A stretch of DNA of 64,000 bases from Burkholderiales bacterium (GTDB lineage Bacteria > Pseudomonadota > Gammaproteobacteria > Burkholderiales > Casimicrobiaceae): assembly GCA_015075645.1 (NCBI GenBank), contig JABTUF010000002.1, forward strand, positions 496,001 to 560,000, written 5' to 3'. A model generated the notes under the pieces. The model was not told the DNA's origin and ran no database searches. It saw only the letters and a program-made list of their open reading frames with translations. The position numbers and the translations under genes are program-made. This document shows, in pieces, positions 52,519 to 62,236 of this stretch. How positions within the stretch are numbered: position 1 is the stretch's first letter; the number at the start of each line of letters is the position of its first letter.

Positions 52519-53502
52519 TCAGTTCCGCGACCGGAGCGGCTGGGCCGCGCGCGCCGCCTCGTCGCACCACGCGCGCTTGATGTCGTACCACAGTTCCGCG
52601 GCGAGCATCAGGTTCGACGTGTCCGCCTCGGCGGGTTCGCGCGCATCGCTTCCCGGCCGGTAGTGCTCGATGAACTCGCGCGTCGCGCGCTCGCGCGCGA
52701 GATGCGCGGTCAGCGGCGCGCCGATGTGGCTCGTCGCCGCGGGCAGCACGACGTTGCGGACCCGCGCGCTGCCGATCGCCCGGTAGGGGTCTTCGTCGCC
52801 GGCGAACGAACCGGCGATCGGATCGAATGGAATCGTGAAGCCGGTGAACCGACGAACGCTGTCCGGAATCTCGCGCAGCACCCGCGCGAGTTCGAACTGC
52901 CCGCGCAGGTAGCGCGGCAACCGCCCGGTGGCGATCGCGGCGGCATAGGGGAGTCGCAGGTCCGTCACGCGAATCGCATCGCCGCTCAACGGATCGACGA
53001 TGGCATCACGCGCCTCCGCGAGGCCGGTGCGCGGATCGACGACCGGGAGATCCCGACCGGCGAGACCCGCGAGCGCGCGCAGCGTGTCGATCACCACGCC
53101 ACCGCCCTTGCTGTGGCCGACGAGCATCGGCCGCACGCCGTCGCGTTCGACCTGCCAGGCGAGCATGCCGGCGAGGACGCGGCCGTCGAGATCGCTGTCG
53201 GTGGTCAACTCGCCGGTGCGCGGATCGGCGAGCTGGCGCGCCGGGTAGCCCATCGCGGCCAGGAACTCGCCCAACGGCGCCATCGTCACGATGCCGAGCG
53301 AGCCCTGCAGCAGCACGATCCGCGGGGCGCGGTCGGCGGGGAGCGCCGCCGCGGCGAAGCGCTCCGGCCGCGCGCAATCGGGCAGCGGCGCCGCGTCCGC
53401 ACAGGACCACGCCGGCACGCATGCGAGCACCGCGGCGACGATGCTAGCGGCTCGCGAACAGGCGCGGCAGGAAGCGGCCGGTCGAGCGGAGGTACGCGGC
53501 AT
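52519..53502 (-). CDS. Exported alpha/beta hydrolase (lipase-like) 2
   Basis: A 327-residue paralogue of the lipoprotein hydrolase. The nucleophile is Ser131 in LVGHSKGGGVV, and the shared blocks are LAAMGYPARQL, IVDPLSGDA, FTGFTIPFDPIAG, ATSHIGAPLTAHLAR and ELWYDIKRAW. The N terminus (arginines, then IVAAVLACVPAWSCADA) looks like a signal peptide. This supports the ATG at 53502 although it overlaps the preceding gene by 59 bases. A GTG at 53430 is a weaker choice. It lies one base from the acyltransferase start. Enzyme activity on lipid esters is inferred from fold only. Confidence 0.78.
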   Translation of the reverse strand: MPRTSARPAASCRACSRAASIVAAVLACVPAWSCADAAPLPDCARPERFAAAALPADRAPRIVLLQGSLGIVTMAPLGEFLAAMGYPARQLADPRTGELTTDSDLDGRVLAGMLAWQVERDGVRPMLVGHSKGGGVVIDTLRALAGLAGRDLPVVDPRTGLAEARDAIVDPLSGDAIRVTDLRLPYAAAIATGRLPRYLRGQFELARVLREIPDSVRRFTGFTIPFDPIAGSFAGDEDPYRAIGSARVRNVVLPAATSHIGAPLTAHLARERATREFIEHYRPGSDAREPAEADTSNLMLAAELWYDIKRAWCDEAARAAQPLRSRN

Positions 53503-54064
53503 ACACCTCGCCGTGCGCCGCGAGGAGGTGGCGCTCCTCGTTGCGCGCCTTCAGGTGGAGGAGCGTGACGTTCACGAGCGCGACGGCGATCATCGGGACG
53601 GTCGGCAGCACGACCGCGCACGCGGCGACGAGCAGGATCGACAGCGCATAGATCGGGTGGCGGATCGAACGGTACATGCCGGTGGTGACGAGTTCGGTGC
53701 GCTCGCCGGGCGTGACCGCCATGCGCCAGCTCTTGCCCATGCGCTTCCAGCACTCGATCGTCGCGACGAGCGCCACGACGGCGACGATCCCCGCGAGGCC
53801 GCGCAGGTTCGCGTAGACGCCCTCGCGCGCCCACGCCGGCACCGACAGTTGCGGCGCGCGGCTGTGGCCGGCGATCATCGGCAGCGCCATCCAGAGCACG
53901 ACCATCGGCACCCAGACGAACCACATCGCCTGCTCGAGCTTCTGCTGGGGGACGACGCCGGCGAACCGGCGGGTCCGGCGGCGCACGCGCCACGACATCG
54001 CGCCGACGATGAACCAGTAGATCCAGACGGACGCGGTGGCGGCGGTGAGTGGAAGGTCGTCCAT
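53444..54064 (-). CDS. Isoprenylcysteine methyltransferase-like membrane protein
   Basis: A 206-residue integral-membrane protein of the ICMT/phospholipid N-methyltransferase-like superfamily. Membrane spans include SVWIYWFIVGAMSW, MWFVWVPMVVLWMALPMIAG and ALSILLVAACAVVLPTVPMIAVAL. The SAM-site motif MYRSIRHPIYALSILL and the terminal RNEERHLLAAHGEVYAAYLRSTGRFLP (EE...Y...R) are typical. It would methylate a small or lipid substrate at the membrane. It is the first gene of the lipid operon, with a good -10 element 35 bases upstream, divergent from the M61 protease. Confidence 0.82.
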   Translation of the reverse strand: MDDLPLTAATASVWIYWFIVGAMSWRVRRRTRRFAGVVPQQKLEQAMWFVWVPMVVLWMALPMIAGHSRAPQLSVPAWAREGVYANLRGLAGIVAVVALVATIECWKRMGKSWRMAVTPGERTELVTTGMYRSIRHPIYALSILLVAACAVVLPTVPMIAVALVNVTLLHLKARNEERHLLAAHGEVYAAYLRSTGRFLPRLFASR

Positions 54065-54098
54065 GGGCGCCGCGGGTGCGGTCGACGCGAGCGGCCCG

Positions 54099-54104
54099 AT
54101 TGTA
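54099..54104 (-). promoter_or_regulatory. Candidate -10 of the lipid operon
   Basis: TACAAT on the minus strand (54104-54099) stands 35 bases before the first ATG of the operon (54064). The surrounding TACAATCG resembles the element at 2609. A -35 is not evident. Confidence 0.45.
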
Positions 54105-54151
54105 CCGTCGGCGAGCGGTGCGGCCTGCGCCCACGGCTCCGCGGCCTCGCC

Positions 54152-54157
54152 TATAAT
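54152..54157 (+). promoter_or_regulatory. Perfect -10 (TATAAT) of the M61 protease gene
   Basis: TATAAT lies 47 bases before the TTG start of the M61 gene, with a following CGTGCG like that at 2615. It is divergent from the lipid-operon -10, 48 bases apart. Confidence 0.45.
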
Positions 54158-54203
54158 CGTGCGCCCCGCCGGGGCTCGCCCCGCGTTCAGGGAGTCCGAT
54201 CCG

Positions 54204-56003
54204 TTGTCCACCGTCCGCTACCGCATCGCGCCGCGCGATCTCCGCGCGCACCTCTTCACGATCGAGTGCACGGTCGACGATCCGGACGGGGGCGGCCAGC
54301 GCTTCGTGCTGCCGACCTGGACGCCGGGAAGCTATCTGATCCGCGAGTTCGCGCGGCACGTCGTCGCGGTGCGCGCGAACGCGAACGGGGCACCGCTGCG
54401 CATCGCCAAGATCGCGAAGGACACCTGGCAGGTCGCCCCGGCCAGGGGTCCGGTCACGGTCGCGATCGACGTGTACGCGTTCGACCTGTCGGTGCGCACC
54501 GCCTACCTCGACGCGAACCGCGGCTTCTTCAACGGGTCCGCCGTGTTCCTCGCGCCCGAAGGCCGGGCGCAGCTTCCGTGCGAAGTCGAGATCGTCGCGC
54601 CCGACCACGCGGCCGGCGCGCGCTGGCGCGTGGCGACCACGCTGCCGCGCGACGGCGCCGCGCCGTGGGGTTTCGGACGCTACCGCGCCTCGAACTACGA
54701 CGAGCTGGTCGACCATCCGGTCGAGATGGCCGACTTCCGCCACCTCGCGTTCGAGGCCGGCGGAGCGACGCACGACCTGGTCGTGAGCGGTCGCGTCGAC
54801 TTCGACCACGCGCGCCTCTCCCGCGACCTCGCGCGCATCTGCCAGTGGCAGTGCGACCTCTTCGGCGGCGCGCCGTCGTCGCGCGCGCCGTTCGACCGCT
54901 ACCTGTTCCAGGTGGCCGCCGTCCCCGACGGCTACGGCGGCCTCGAGCACCGGACGAGCACGAGCCTCGTCTGCGCGCGGCGCGCCCTGCCCTCGCGCGC
55001 GGTCGAGCGCATCGGCGACGAGTACCGCTCGTTCCTCGGGCTCGCGAGCCACGAGTACTTCCACCTGTGGAACGTCAAGCGCATCAAGCCGGCGGCGTTC
55101 TCGCCCTACGACCTCGCGCGCGAGGCGTACACGCGGCAGCTCTGGGCGTTCGAGGGCATCACGTCGTACTACGACGACCTCGCGCTCGTCCGCTCGGGCG
55201 TGATCGACGAGGCGAGTTACCTCGAACTCGTCGGGCGCACGCTGACCTCGGTGCTGCGCACGCCGGGCCGGCGGCTCCAGAGCGTCGCCGAGGCGAGCTT
55301 CGACGCCTGGATCAAGTTCTACCGGCAGGACGAGAACACGCCGAACGCGAACGTCAGCTACTACGCCAAGGGCGCGCTCGTCGCGCTCGCGCTCGACCTC
55401 ACGCTGCGCGGCCGGGGCGCCTCGCTCGACGCGCTGATGCGCGCGCTGTGGCAGCGCCATGGCGTGACCGGCACGGGCGTGCCGGAGGACGGATGGCGGC
55501 GGCTCGCCGCGGAACTCGGCGGCCCCGACCTCGGGGCCTTCTTCGACGCGTACGTCGATGGCACCGACGAGTTGCCGCTCGACGGTCTCCTGGCCGAGCA
55601 CGGCGTGAAGCTCGCGCTCCGTCCGGCCCAGGGCGCGAAGGACAAGGGTGGCACGCCCGGCAACGGCGAGCCGCCGGGGGCATCGCTCGGTGTCGCGCTC
55701 GCCGGAGACCTGCGGCTCCAGCACGTGTACCGCGGAGGCGCGGCGGAAGGCGCCGGGCTCGCGGCAGGCGACGTGCTGGTGGCGCTGGACGGCGTGCGGG
55801 CGTCCGCCGACCGGCTCGAAGCGTACGCGCGCGACGGTCGTCCCGGCGATCGGCTTCCGGTCCACGCGTTCCGTCGCGATGAACTCTTCGAGACGGAACT
55901 CGTCCTCGCGAAGCCGGCGGAGGACACCGCGTGGCTCGCGCTCGACCCCGGCGCCGGCGGCGACGCCGCCTCGCGTCGACGCGCGTGGCTCAACGGCGGC
56001 TGA
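54204..56003 (+). CDS. M61 family glycyl aminopeptidase-like metallopeptidase with PDZ domain
   Basis: A 599-residue zinc peptidase. The N-terminal beta domain (about residues 1-170) contains PTWTPGSYLIREFARHV, the family signature. The catalytic domain has HEYFH (His283, Glu284, His287), with EGITSYYDD giving the third ligand. A C-terminal PDZ domain (about residues 490-590, GVALAGDLRLQHVYRGGAAEGAGL) probably binds peptide ends. The start is TTG 54204 (STVRYRIAPRDLRAHLF matches the family start), because no ATG or GTG fits. No signal peptide is seen. The role is peptide degradation. Confidence 0.9.
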   Translation: MSTVRYRIAPRDLRAHLFTIECTVDDPDGGGQRFVLPTWTPGSYLIREFARHVVAVRANANGAPLRIAKIAKDTWQVAPARGPVTVAIDVYAFDLSVRTAYLDANRGFFNGSAVFLAPEGRAQLPCEVEIVAPDHAAGARWRVATTLPRDGAAPWGFGRYRASNYDELVDHPVEMADFRHLAFEAGGATHDLVVSGRVDFDHARLSRDLARICQWQCDLFGGAPSSRAPFDRYLFQVAAVPDGYGGLEHRTSTSLVCARRALPSRAVERIGDEYRSFLGLASHEYFHLWNVKRIKPAAFSPYDLAREAYTRQLWAFEGITSYYDDLALVRSGVIDEASYLELVGRTLTSVLRTPGRRLQSVAEASFDAWIKFYRQDENTPNANVSYYAKGALVALALDLTLRGRGASLDALMRALWQRHGVTGTGVPEDGWRRLAAELGGPDLGAFFDAYVDGTDELPLDGLLAEHGVKLALRPAQGAKDKGGTPGNGEPPGASLGVALAGDLRLQHVYRGGAAEGAGLAAGDVLVALDGVRASADRLEAYARDGRPGDRLPVHAFRRDELFETELVLAKPAEDTAWLALDPGAGGDAASRRRAWLNGG

Positions 56004-56070
56004 GTCCCGTGCACCGGGCCCGTCGTCCATCGACGGACGCCGCGGACGAGCGCAGCTCCCGGCGAGCGCG

Positions 56071-56700
56071 TCAGGCGCGCACCGCGGGGTTGAGCGAGTA
56101 GCGGCCGGTGACCTTCGCTTCGGCGAGCACGTGGCCCCCCATCGCGCGGCGGACCTCGGCGAGGCCGAAGCGCCCCTCGACCGCGAGCCGGTCGACCGAC
56201 AAGGCGAAGACCGTGAACGCGTAGTGGTGCACGATCGCGTCGTTCCACGGCGGACAGGGGCCGTCGTAGCCGTGGTAGTCGCCCGCCATCGCCGGGTCGC
56301 CCGCGAACCAGCCGGTGTAGTCGTTGATCCCCTGTCGTGCCCCGTGCTTCGCCGCGGGGCCGGGCTTGCCGCGCGCGGTCACGCCGTCGGAGTACTCGCC
56401 GCGCGCGATCGCGCTGAGCGAGCCCGGCAGGTCGATGAGGACCCAGTGGCAGAAATCGACCCGCGGCAGCGACGCGGGCACCACGCGCCCTTCACGGTTG
56501 ACGTCGTCGCCGCGCGAGGGCACGTCCGGATCGATGCACAGGATCGCGAAGGATCGCGTGCCGGAGGGTGCGCCGCTCCAGGCGAGGTCGGGATTGCGGT
56601 TCGACGAGAGCGCGACATGCGTCGTCGCGTCCGGCCTCCCGAATGCGAACTCGGCGGGAATCGCGCCGCCGTCGGCGAATGCGGTCGTGGCGAGCTTCAT
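56071..56700 (-). CDS. YbhB/YbcL family Raf kinase inhibitor-like protein
   Basis: A 209-residue PEBP-fold protein. Motifs are NPDLAWSGAPSGTRSFAILC, DPDVPSRG, the ligand-site FCHWVLIDLPG and GYDGPCPPWNDAIVHHYAFTVFAL, all family hallmarks. It is longer than E. coli YbhB (158 aa), with an insertion between the two halves. Function is unknown in bacteria, and phosphorylated-ligand or lipid binding is suggested by the fold. It is convergent with the M61 gene. The PhaM-like gene ends 43 bases upstream of its start on the same strand. Confidence 0.88.
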   Translation of the reverse strand: MKLATTAFADGGAIPAEFAFGRPDATTHVALSSNRNPDLAWSGAPSGTRSFAILCIDPDVPSRGDDVNREGRVVPASLPRVDFCHWVLIDLPGSLSAIARGEYSDGVTARGKPGPAAKHGARQGINDYTGWFAGDPAMAGDYHGYDGPCPPWNDAIVHHYAFTVFALSVDRLAVEGRFGLAEVRRAMGGHVLAEAKVTGRYSLNPAVRA

Positions 56701-56743
56701 CGTCGTTTCCTCCGGGTGGTTGGCCCGCTCCTCCGGGCGCTCG

Positions 56744-57127
56744 TCAACGCGACGGGGCCTGTCGCCTGCCCTCGCCGCCTTTCGGCGCGGCGCCGCGCAG
56801 CGCCTCGAGCGATGCCTTCTGCAACTCCATCGTCTTGATGCTCATCTGCAACATCGACAGGCTCATCGCGAGCCAGTTCTCGATGACGCGCAACTCCCCC
56901 AACTTCCGCTCGACTTCCGCGGGATCGAGCGTCGCGAACATCATCGCGGGGTTGGGGAACGGCATCGCTCCTGCGACCGGCGCGGGCGCCGCGGTGGGCG
57001 TCCCGGGCGGCGCGAACCCGGGTATCGGGACGCCGAGCGGATTCCACATCCGCTGCATGAACTCGAACGCCTGCTGGGGCGTCGGCAGGCCCGGCGGGGG
57101 CGCTGGGTCGTGGGGATTCGCGGTCAT
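56744..57127 (-). CDS. phaM: PhaM-like polyhydroxyalkanoate granule-associated protein
   Basis: A 127-residue protein like the N-terminal part of PhaM, which activates PHB synthase and tethers granules to the nucleoid in Cupriavidus. Typical are the N-terminal QQAFEFMQRMWNPLG, a Pro/Ala-rich middle (GFAPPGTPTAAPAP), and the conserved helical FATLDPAEVERKLGELRVIENWLAMSLSMLQMSIKTMELQKASL, which is a predicted coiled coil. The tail is basic (KGGEGRRQAPSR), as expected for DNA contact, but lacks the long AAKP repeats of PhaM. No phaC/phaR is in the window. Confidence 0.78.
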   Translation of the reverse strand: MTANPHDPAPPPGLPTPQQAFEFMQRMWNPLGVPIPGFAPPGTPTAAPAPVAGAMPFPNPAMMFATLDPAEVERKLGELRVIENWLAMSLSMLQMSIKTMELQKASLEALRGAAPKGGEGRRQAPSR

Positions 57128-57175
57128 GGCGGCTCCGGGCGTCGTCGAGGTGGCCTTCGGCTGATATGCTCGCGC

Positions 57176-58597
<1,422 letters not shown>

Positions 58598-58604
58598 TCC
58601 TGAC

Positions 58605-58832
58605 ATGGGCCGGCTGATCTTCTGGATCGTTCTCGCCTTCGTCGTGCTCCTAGCGGTGCGCCTCTACTCGTCCGCGCAGGCGAAGAAGCGGCGCGGAGAG
58701 GACGCCGCGCGCGGCATCGGAGGGCCGATGGTGCGCTGCACGAACTGCGGGGTGTTCCTGCCGCGCGCGGACGCGGTCGAGGCCACGGACGGCTTCCGGT
58801 GCCGGGAACCCGGCTGCCTGCCGCGATCGTAA
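58605..58832 (+). CDS. PP0621-type small membrane/zinc-ribbon protein
   Basis: A 75-residue protein with one N-terminal membrane span (LIFWIVLAFVVLLAVRLY), a basic linker, and a rubredoxin-like half ribbon with CTNCGVFLPRADAV and later CREPGC. It matches the conserved PP0621 family of unknown function often encoded next to pilS in pseudomonads and betaproteobacteria. It lies seven bases after the flavoenzyme stop and 12 bases before pilS. Confidence 0.83.
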   Translation: MGRLIFWIVLAFVVLLAVRLYSSAQAKKRRGEDAARGIGGPMVRCTNCGVFLPRADAVEATDGFRCREPGCLPRS

Positions 58833-58844
58833 CGCCCCTGCGCC

Positions 58845-60491
58845 ATGCCCGATCCCGCGCCGGCGATTCCCCCGTTCGAGCCCCCGCCGATGCCCGCGTC
58901 GGTCACCGACTCGGGGCGCCGCATCCTGTGGATCATCGGGCTCTACCGCGCGGTGTGCGGCGCGGCGCTCTTCGGCATCGCGCTCCTCATCGACCTCAAG
59001 GGCGTCGGCGCGATCGCGCCCAACGCGTTCATCACCGGCACCGCGCTCTACTTCATCTTCGGGCTCGCGGCGTTCGCGTGGGTGCAGATGGACCGGCTGC
59101 CGCTCGCGCTGCCGCACCTCGCGCTCGCGCTGCTCGCCGGCGACATCTTCTTCCTGTCGCTCGTGATCGCCGCGGGCGGCAACACGGTGGCGCCGATTCC
59201 GATCCTGCTGTTCCCGCAGCTCGCCGCGAGCGGCTGGCTCCTGCGCACGCAGACCGCGTTCTTCCACGCCGCGCTGGCGAGCGTCGCGCTGCTCGGGCTC
59301 GACATCTGGCGCGCGATCGAAGGCAGCATCGGCGGCGCGCAGATCGTGCAGACCGGCATCGTCGGCTTCGGCTACTTCGCGACGGTGGGCATCGCCGTCG
59401 CGCTCGGCCGCTACACCAAGGCCTCCGAGGACCTCGCCGCGCAGCGCGGCATCGACGTCGCGAACCTGGAGCAGGTCAACCGCCTCATCATCCAGGACAT
59501 GCAGGACGGCGTGCTGGTCGTCGACCTGAACGGCGTCGTCCGCGGCCACAACGCGCAGGTCACGCGCCTCCTGGGGGGGTTCGGCCGGATGCGCGGCGGC
59601 ATGCGGCTCGCCGAGTTCAGCGCCACGCTGCACGACTACTGGCGCCGCTGGCAGGACGACTTCACGATCCCGCTGCCCCCGTTCAAGGTCGAGGTGACGC
59701 AGCGGCTGCTCCGCGTCCGTCTGGTGCGCATCGGCTCGGGCTTGAACGGCGGCACGCTGATCTATCTCGAAGACCTCGGTCGCGCCCAGACCGAGGCGCA
59801 GCAGATGAAGCTCGCCGCGATGGGCCGGCTCACCGCGTCGATCGCGCACGAGGTGCGCAATCCGCTGTCCGCGATCAACCAGGCGGCGCAGCTCCTCGAG
59901 GAGGACGGCACCGTCGCGCCCGAGGGCCAGCGTCTGCTCGGCATGATCCGCAACAACACCAAGCGCATCGACCGCATCGTCGGCGAGGTGCTGCAGTTGA
60001 ACCGCCGCGACCGCCAGCAGCCGGAAACCATCGCGCTGGGCGAGTTCCTCCGTTCGCTCGTCGACGAGATCGTGCAGGCGGAGCACATTCCGGCGGGCAG
60101 CGTCCAGATCGTCGTGCCCGACGACCTGGTCGTGATCTTCGACCGCGGCCACTTCAACCAGATCGTCTGGAACCTCGTGCGCAACGCCTGGCAGCACTGC
60201 CAGAAGTCCTCGGCGAGCGTCCGGCTGTCGGCGCGCGCCGGATACATGGGCGACGCGGTGATCCTCGAACTCGCCGACGACGGGCCGGGCATCCCGGCCG
60301 AGCTGCGCGCCCAGATCTTCGAGCCGTTCTTCACCACGCGCCCGGGCGGCACCGGACTCGGCCTGTACATCGCGCGCGAACTCGCCGACGCGAACGGCGC
60401 GACGCTCGAGCTCCTGCCGAAGTCGCCCGGCGCGCAGTTCCGCATGACGCTCAAACGTGCTTCGACGGCCGCGTTCGCGCCGGCGAACTGA
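58845..60491 (+). CDS. pilS: PilS-type sensor histidine kinase
   Basis: A 548-residue membrane kinase. It has about six N-terminal membrane spans (residues 25-195: LYRAVCGAALFGIALLI, ALYFIFGLAAFAWVQ, FFLSLVIAAGG and others), then a PAS-like region (RLIIQDMQDGVLVVDLNGVV). HisKA follows, with His335 in SIAHEVRNPLSAINQAAQLL, and HATPase (ADDGPGIP, GGTGLGLYIARELA). Architecture and pairing with an NtrC-type regulator identify PilS, which controls type IV pilin expression. No pilin gene is visible here. The regulator gene starts 16 bases later. Confidence 0.9.
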   Translation: MPDPAPAIPPFEPPPMPASVTDSGRRILWIIGLYRAVCGAALFGIALLIDLKGVGAIAPNAFITGTALYFIFGLAAFAWVQMDRLPLALPHLALALLAGDIFFLSLVIAAGGNTVAPIPILLFPQLAASGWLLRTQTAFFHAALASVALLGLDIWRAIEGSIGGAQIVQTGIVGFGYFATVGIAVALGRYTKASEDLAAQRGIDVANLEQVNRLIIQDMQDGVLVVDLNGVVRGHNAQVTRLLGGFGRMRGGMRLAEFSATLHDYWRRWQDDFTIPLPPFKVEVTQRLLRVRLVRIGSGLNGGTLIYLEDLGRAQTEAQQMKLAAMGRLTASIAHEVRNPLSAINQAAQLLEEDGTVAPEGQRLLGMIRNNTKRIDRIVGEVLQLNRRDRQQPETIALGEFLRSLVDEIVQAEHIPAGSVQIVVPDDLVVIFDRGHFNQIVWNLVRNAWQHCQKSSASVRLSARAGYMGDAVILELADDGPGIPAELRAQIFEPFFTTRPGGTGLGLYIARELADANGATLELLPKSPGAQFRMTLKRASTAAFAPAN

Positions 60492-60507
60492 ACCAGGGGA
60501 GGATAAC

Positions 60508-61854
60508 GTGAACCGCAGAGTCCGCACCCAACCGAAGGTGCTCGTCGTCGACGACGAGCCCGACCTGCTCGAGCTCCTCGAGCTCACGCTCTCCCGCATG
60601 GGGCTCGACACCGAGCGCGCGTCGACCGTCGCCGAGGCGATCGCCCAGCTCGACCGCGAGAGCTTCGACCTGTGCCTCACCGACATGCGGCTTCCCGACG
60701 GCGAGGGCTTGCGCGTGGTCGAGCACATCCACGAGCGTGGCCTCGACGTGCCGGTCGCGGTGATCACCGCGTTCGGCAGCGCCGAGAACGCGGTCGCCGC
60801 GCTCAAGGCGGGCGCGTTCGACTACCTCGCGAAGCCGGTGGCGCTCGAACAGCTGCGGGCGCTGGTGAAACAGGCGTTGAAGGTGCCCGACAAACAGCCC
60901 TCCGGCGCGAGCGCCGCCGCCACGCCGCTCCTCGGGCAGTCCGCCGCGATCGAGCAGGTGCGCGGCCTGATCGAGCGGCTCGCGAAGAGCCAGGCACCGG
61001 TGTTCGTCAACGGCGAGTCCGGCAGCGGCAAGGAACTCGCCGCCCGCATGATCCACCACGGCGGGCCGCGCGCCGCGCAGCCGTTCATCGCGGTGAACTG
61101 CGGCGCGATTCCCGAGCAGTTGATGGAGAGCGAGTTCTTCGGCTACCGCAAGGGCGCGTTCACCGGCGCGGACGGCGATCGCGACGGCTTCTTCCAGGCC
61201 GCGAACGGCGGAACGCTGTTCCTGGACGAGGTCGCCGACCTGCCGCTCGCGATGCAGGTGAAGCTCCTGCGCGCGATCCAGGAGAAGAAGGTCCGCAAGG
61301 TCGGCTCCACCGCCGAGGATCCGGTCGACGTGCGCATCATCAGCGCCACGCACAAGAAGCTCGCCGCGCTCGTCGATTCCGGCGCGTTCCGGCAGGACCT
61401 GTTCTACCGGCTCCACGTCATCGAACTCGCGATGCCGCCGCTGCGCGAGATGCAGGAGGACATCCCGCTCATCGCCAACGCGATCCTCGCGCGGCTCGCG
61501 CGCGGGCAGCCGGCGAAGCTCGAGCCCGACGCGCTCGCCGCGCTCGAGCGCTACGCGTTCCCGGGCAACGTGCGCGAACTCGAGAACATCCTGGAGCGAG
61601 GGCTGTCGCTCGCGGCGGATCCGCAGCACATCACCGCATCCGCATTGCACCTGACGCCGAGCGAGGACGAGGAGGACGCGGGCGTTCCGCCCGGAGAGAA
61701 GTGGCCGCTGCAGGACTACCTGGACCGCGTGGAGCGCCAGGCGATCAACGAGGCGCTCGAGAAGACGCGCTTCAACCGGACCGCCGCCGCGAAGCTCCTC
61801 GGCATCACGTTCCGGGCCATGCGCTACCGGATGGAGCGGCTGGGCATCAAGTGA
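60508..61854 (+). CDS. pilR: PilR-type sigma-54 response regulator
   Basis: A 448-residue NtrC-family regulator. The receiver domain has Asp59 in LCLTDMRLPDG. The AAA+ domain has Walker A GESGSGKE, the sigma-54 contact loop GAFTGA, Walker B LFLDEV and the R finger FRQDLFYRL. The C-terminal Fis-type HTH is NRTAAAKLLGITFRAMRYRM. The start is GTG 60508, with AGGGGAGG just upstream, and is preferred over an earlier in-frame ATG inside pilS. It activates sigma-54 promoters on phosphorylation by PilS, classically pilA. Confidence 0.92.
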   Translation: MNRRVRTQPKVLVVDDEPDLLELLELTLSRMGLDTERASTVAEAIAQLDRESFDLCLTDMRLPDGEGLRVVEHIHERGLDVPVAVITAFGSAENAVAALKAGAFDYLAKPVALEQLRALVKQALKVPDKQPSGASAAATPLLGQSAAIEQVRGLIERLAKSQAPVFVNGESGSGKELAARMIHHGGPRAAQPFIAVNCGAIPEQLMESEFFGYRKGAFTGADGDRDGFFQAANGGTLFLDEVADLPLAMQVKLLRAIQEKKVRKVGSTAEDPVDVRIISATHKKLAALVDSGAFRQDLFYRLHVIELAMPPLREMQEDIPLIANAILARLARGQPAKLEPDALAALERYAFPGNVRELENILERGLSLAADPQHITASALHLTPSEDEEDAGVPPGEKWPLQDYLDRVERQAINEALEKTRFNRTAAAKLLGITFRAMRYRMERLGIK

Positions 61855-61903
61855 ACCGCGCGGCCCGTGGCGGGCGCGCGGAGGCAGCCGCCCCGCAGCC
61901 CGC

Positions 61904-62164
61904 CTATCGACGCGAGCGCGCCCGATCGCGCTTGGGGTCGCGCGGCTGCGAACTCATCTGCCCCATCACGGTCGTCGGATCCTCGTTCGCACGCATCTCC
62001 GCGCGGGTCGTCCGGCGATCCTTCGGCTTCGATTTGCGCAACCGTTCGTCGCGCGTGCGGGTGTACGCCTGCAGGCTGCGGCGGCGGCGCACGATCATCG
62101 TCCGCACGGCGACGAGCCCGGCGACGAGCGCGACCAGCACGGGAAGCCCGACGGCGAGGTCCAT
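61904..62164 (-). CDS. Small single-span membrane protein, unknown function
   Basis: An 86-residue protein: one N-terminal membrane segment (LAVGLPVLVALVAGLVAVRT) followed by a highly basic, probably disordered tail rich in Arg, Lys and Ser (RRRRSLQAYTRTRDERLRK, then DPKRDRARSRR at the end). The family is not recognised. It is convergent with pilR and divergent from ampD, which supports it as a real gene in the gap. Confidence 0.55.
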   Translation of the reverse strand: MDLAVGLPVLVALVAGLVAVRTMIVRRRRSLQAYTRTRDERLRKSKPKDRRTTRAEMRANEDPTTVMGQMSSQPRDPKRDRARSRR

Positions 62165-62236
62165 CCGTGCATTGTCGCATCGCCGAGCGCCGCGCGAAAC
62201 GGGGACGGCGGCGGCGACCATCGCGGGCATTGCCGC

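Noticed and set aside
43417..54064. Interpretation of the operon as an aryl polyene pigment cluster
   Set aside because: The KS pair, ACP, dehydratase, reductase and acyltransferase fit in part. However an enoyl reductase is present, and the ammonia-lyase, LolA-like carrier protein, exporter and ligase usual for such clusters are absent.
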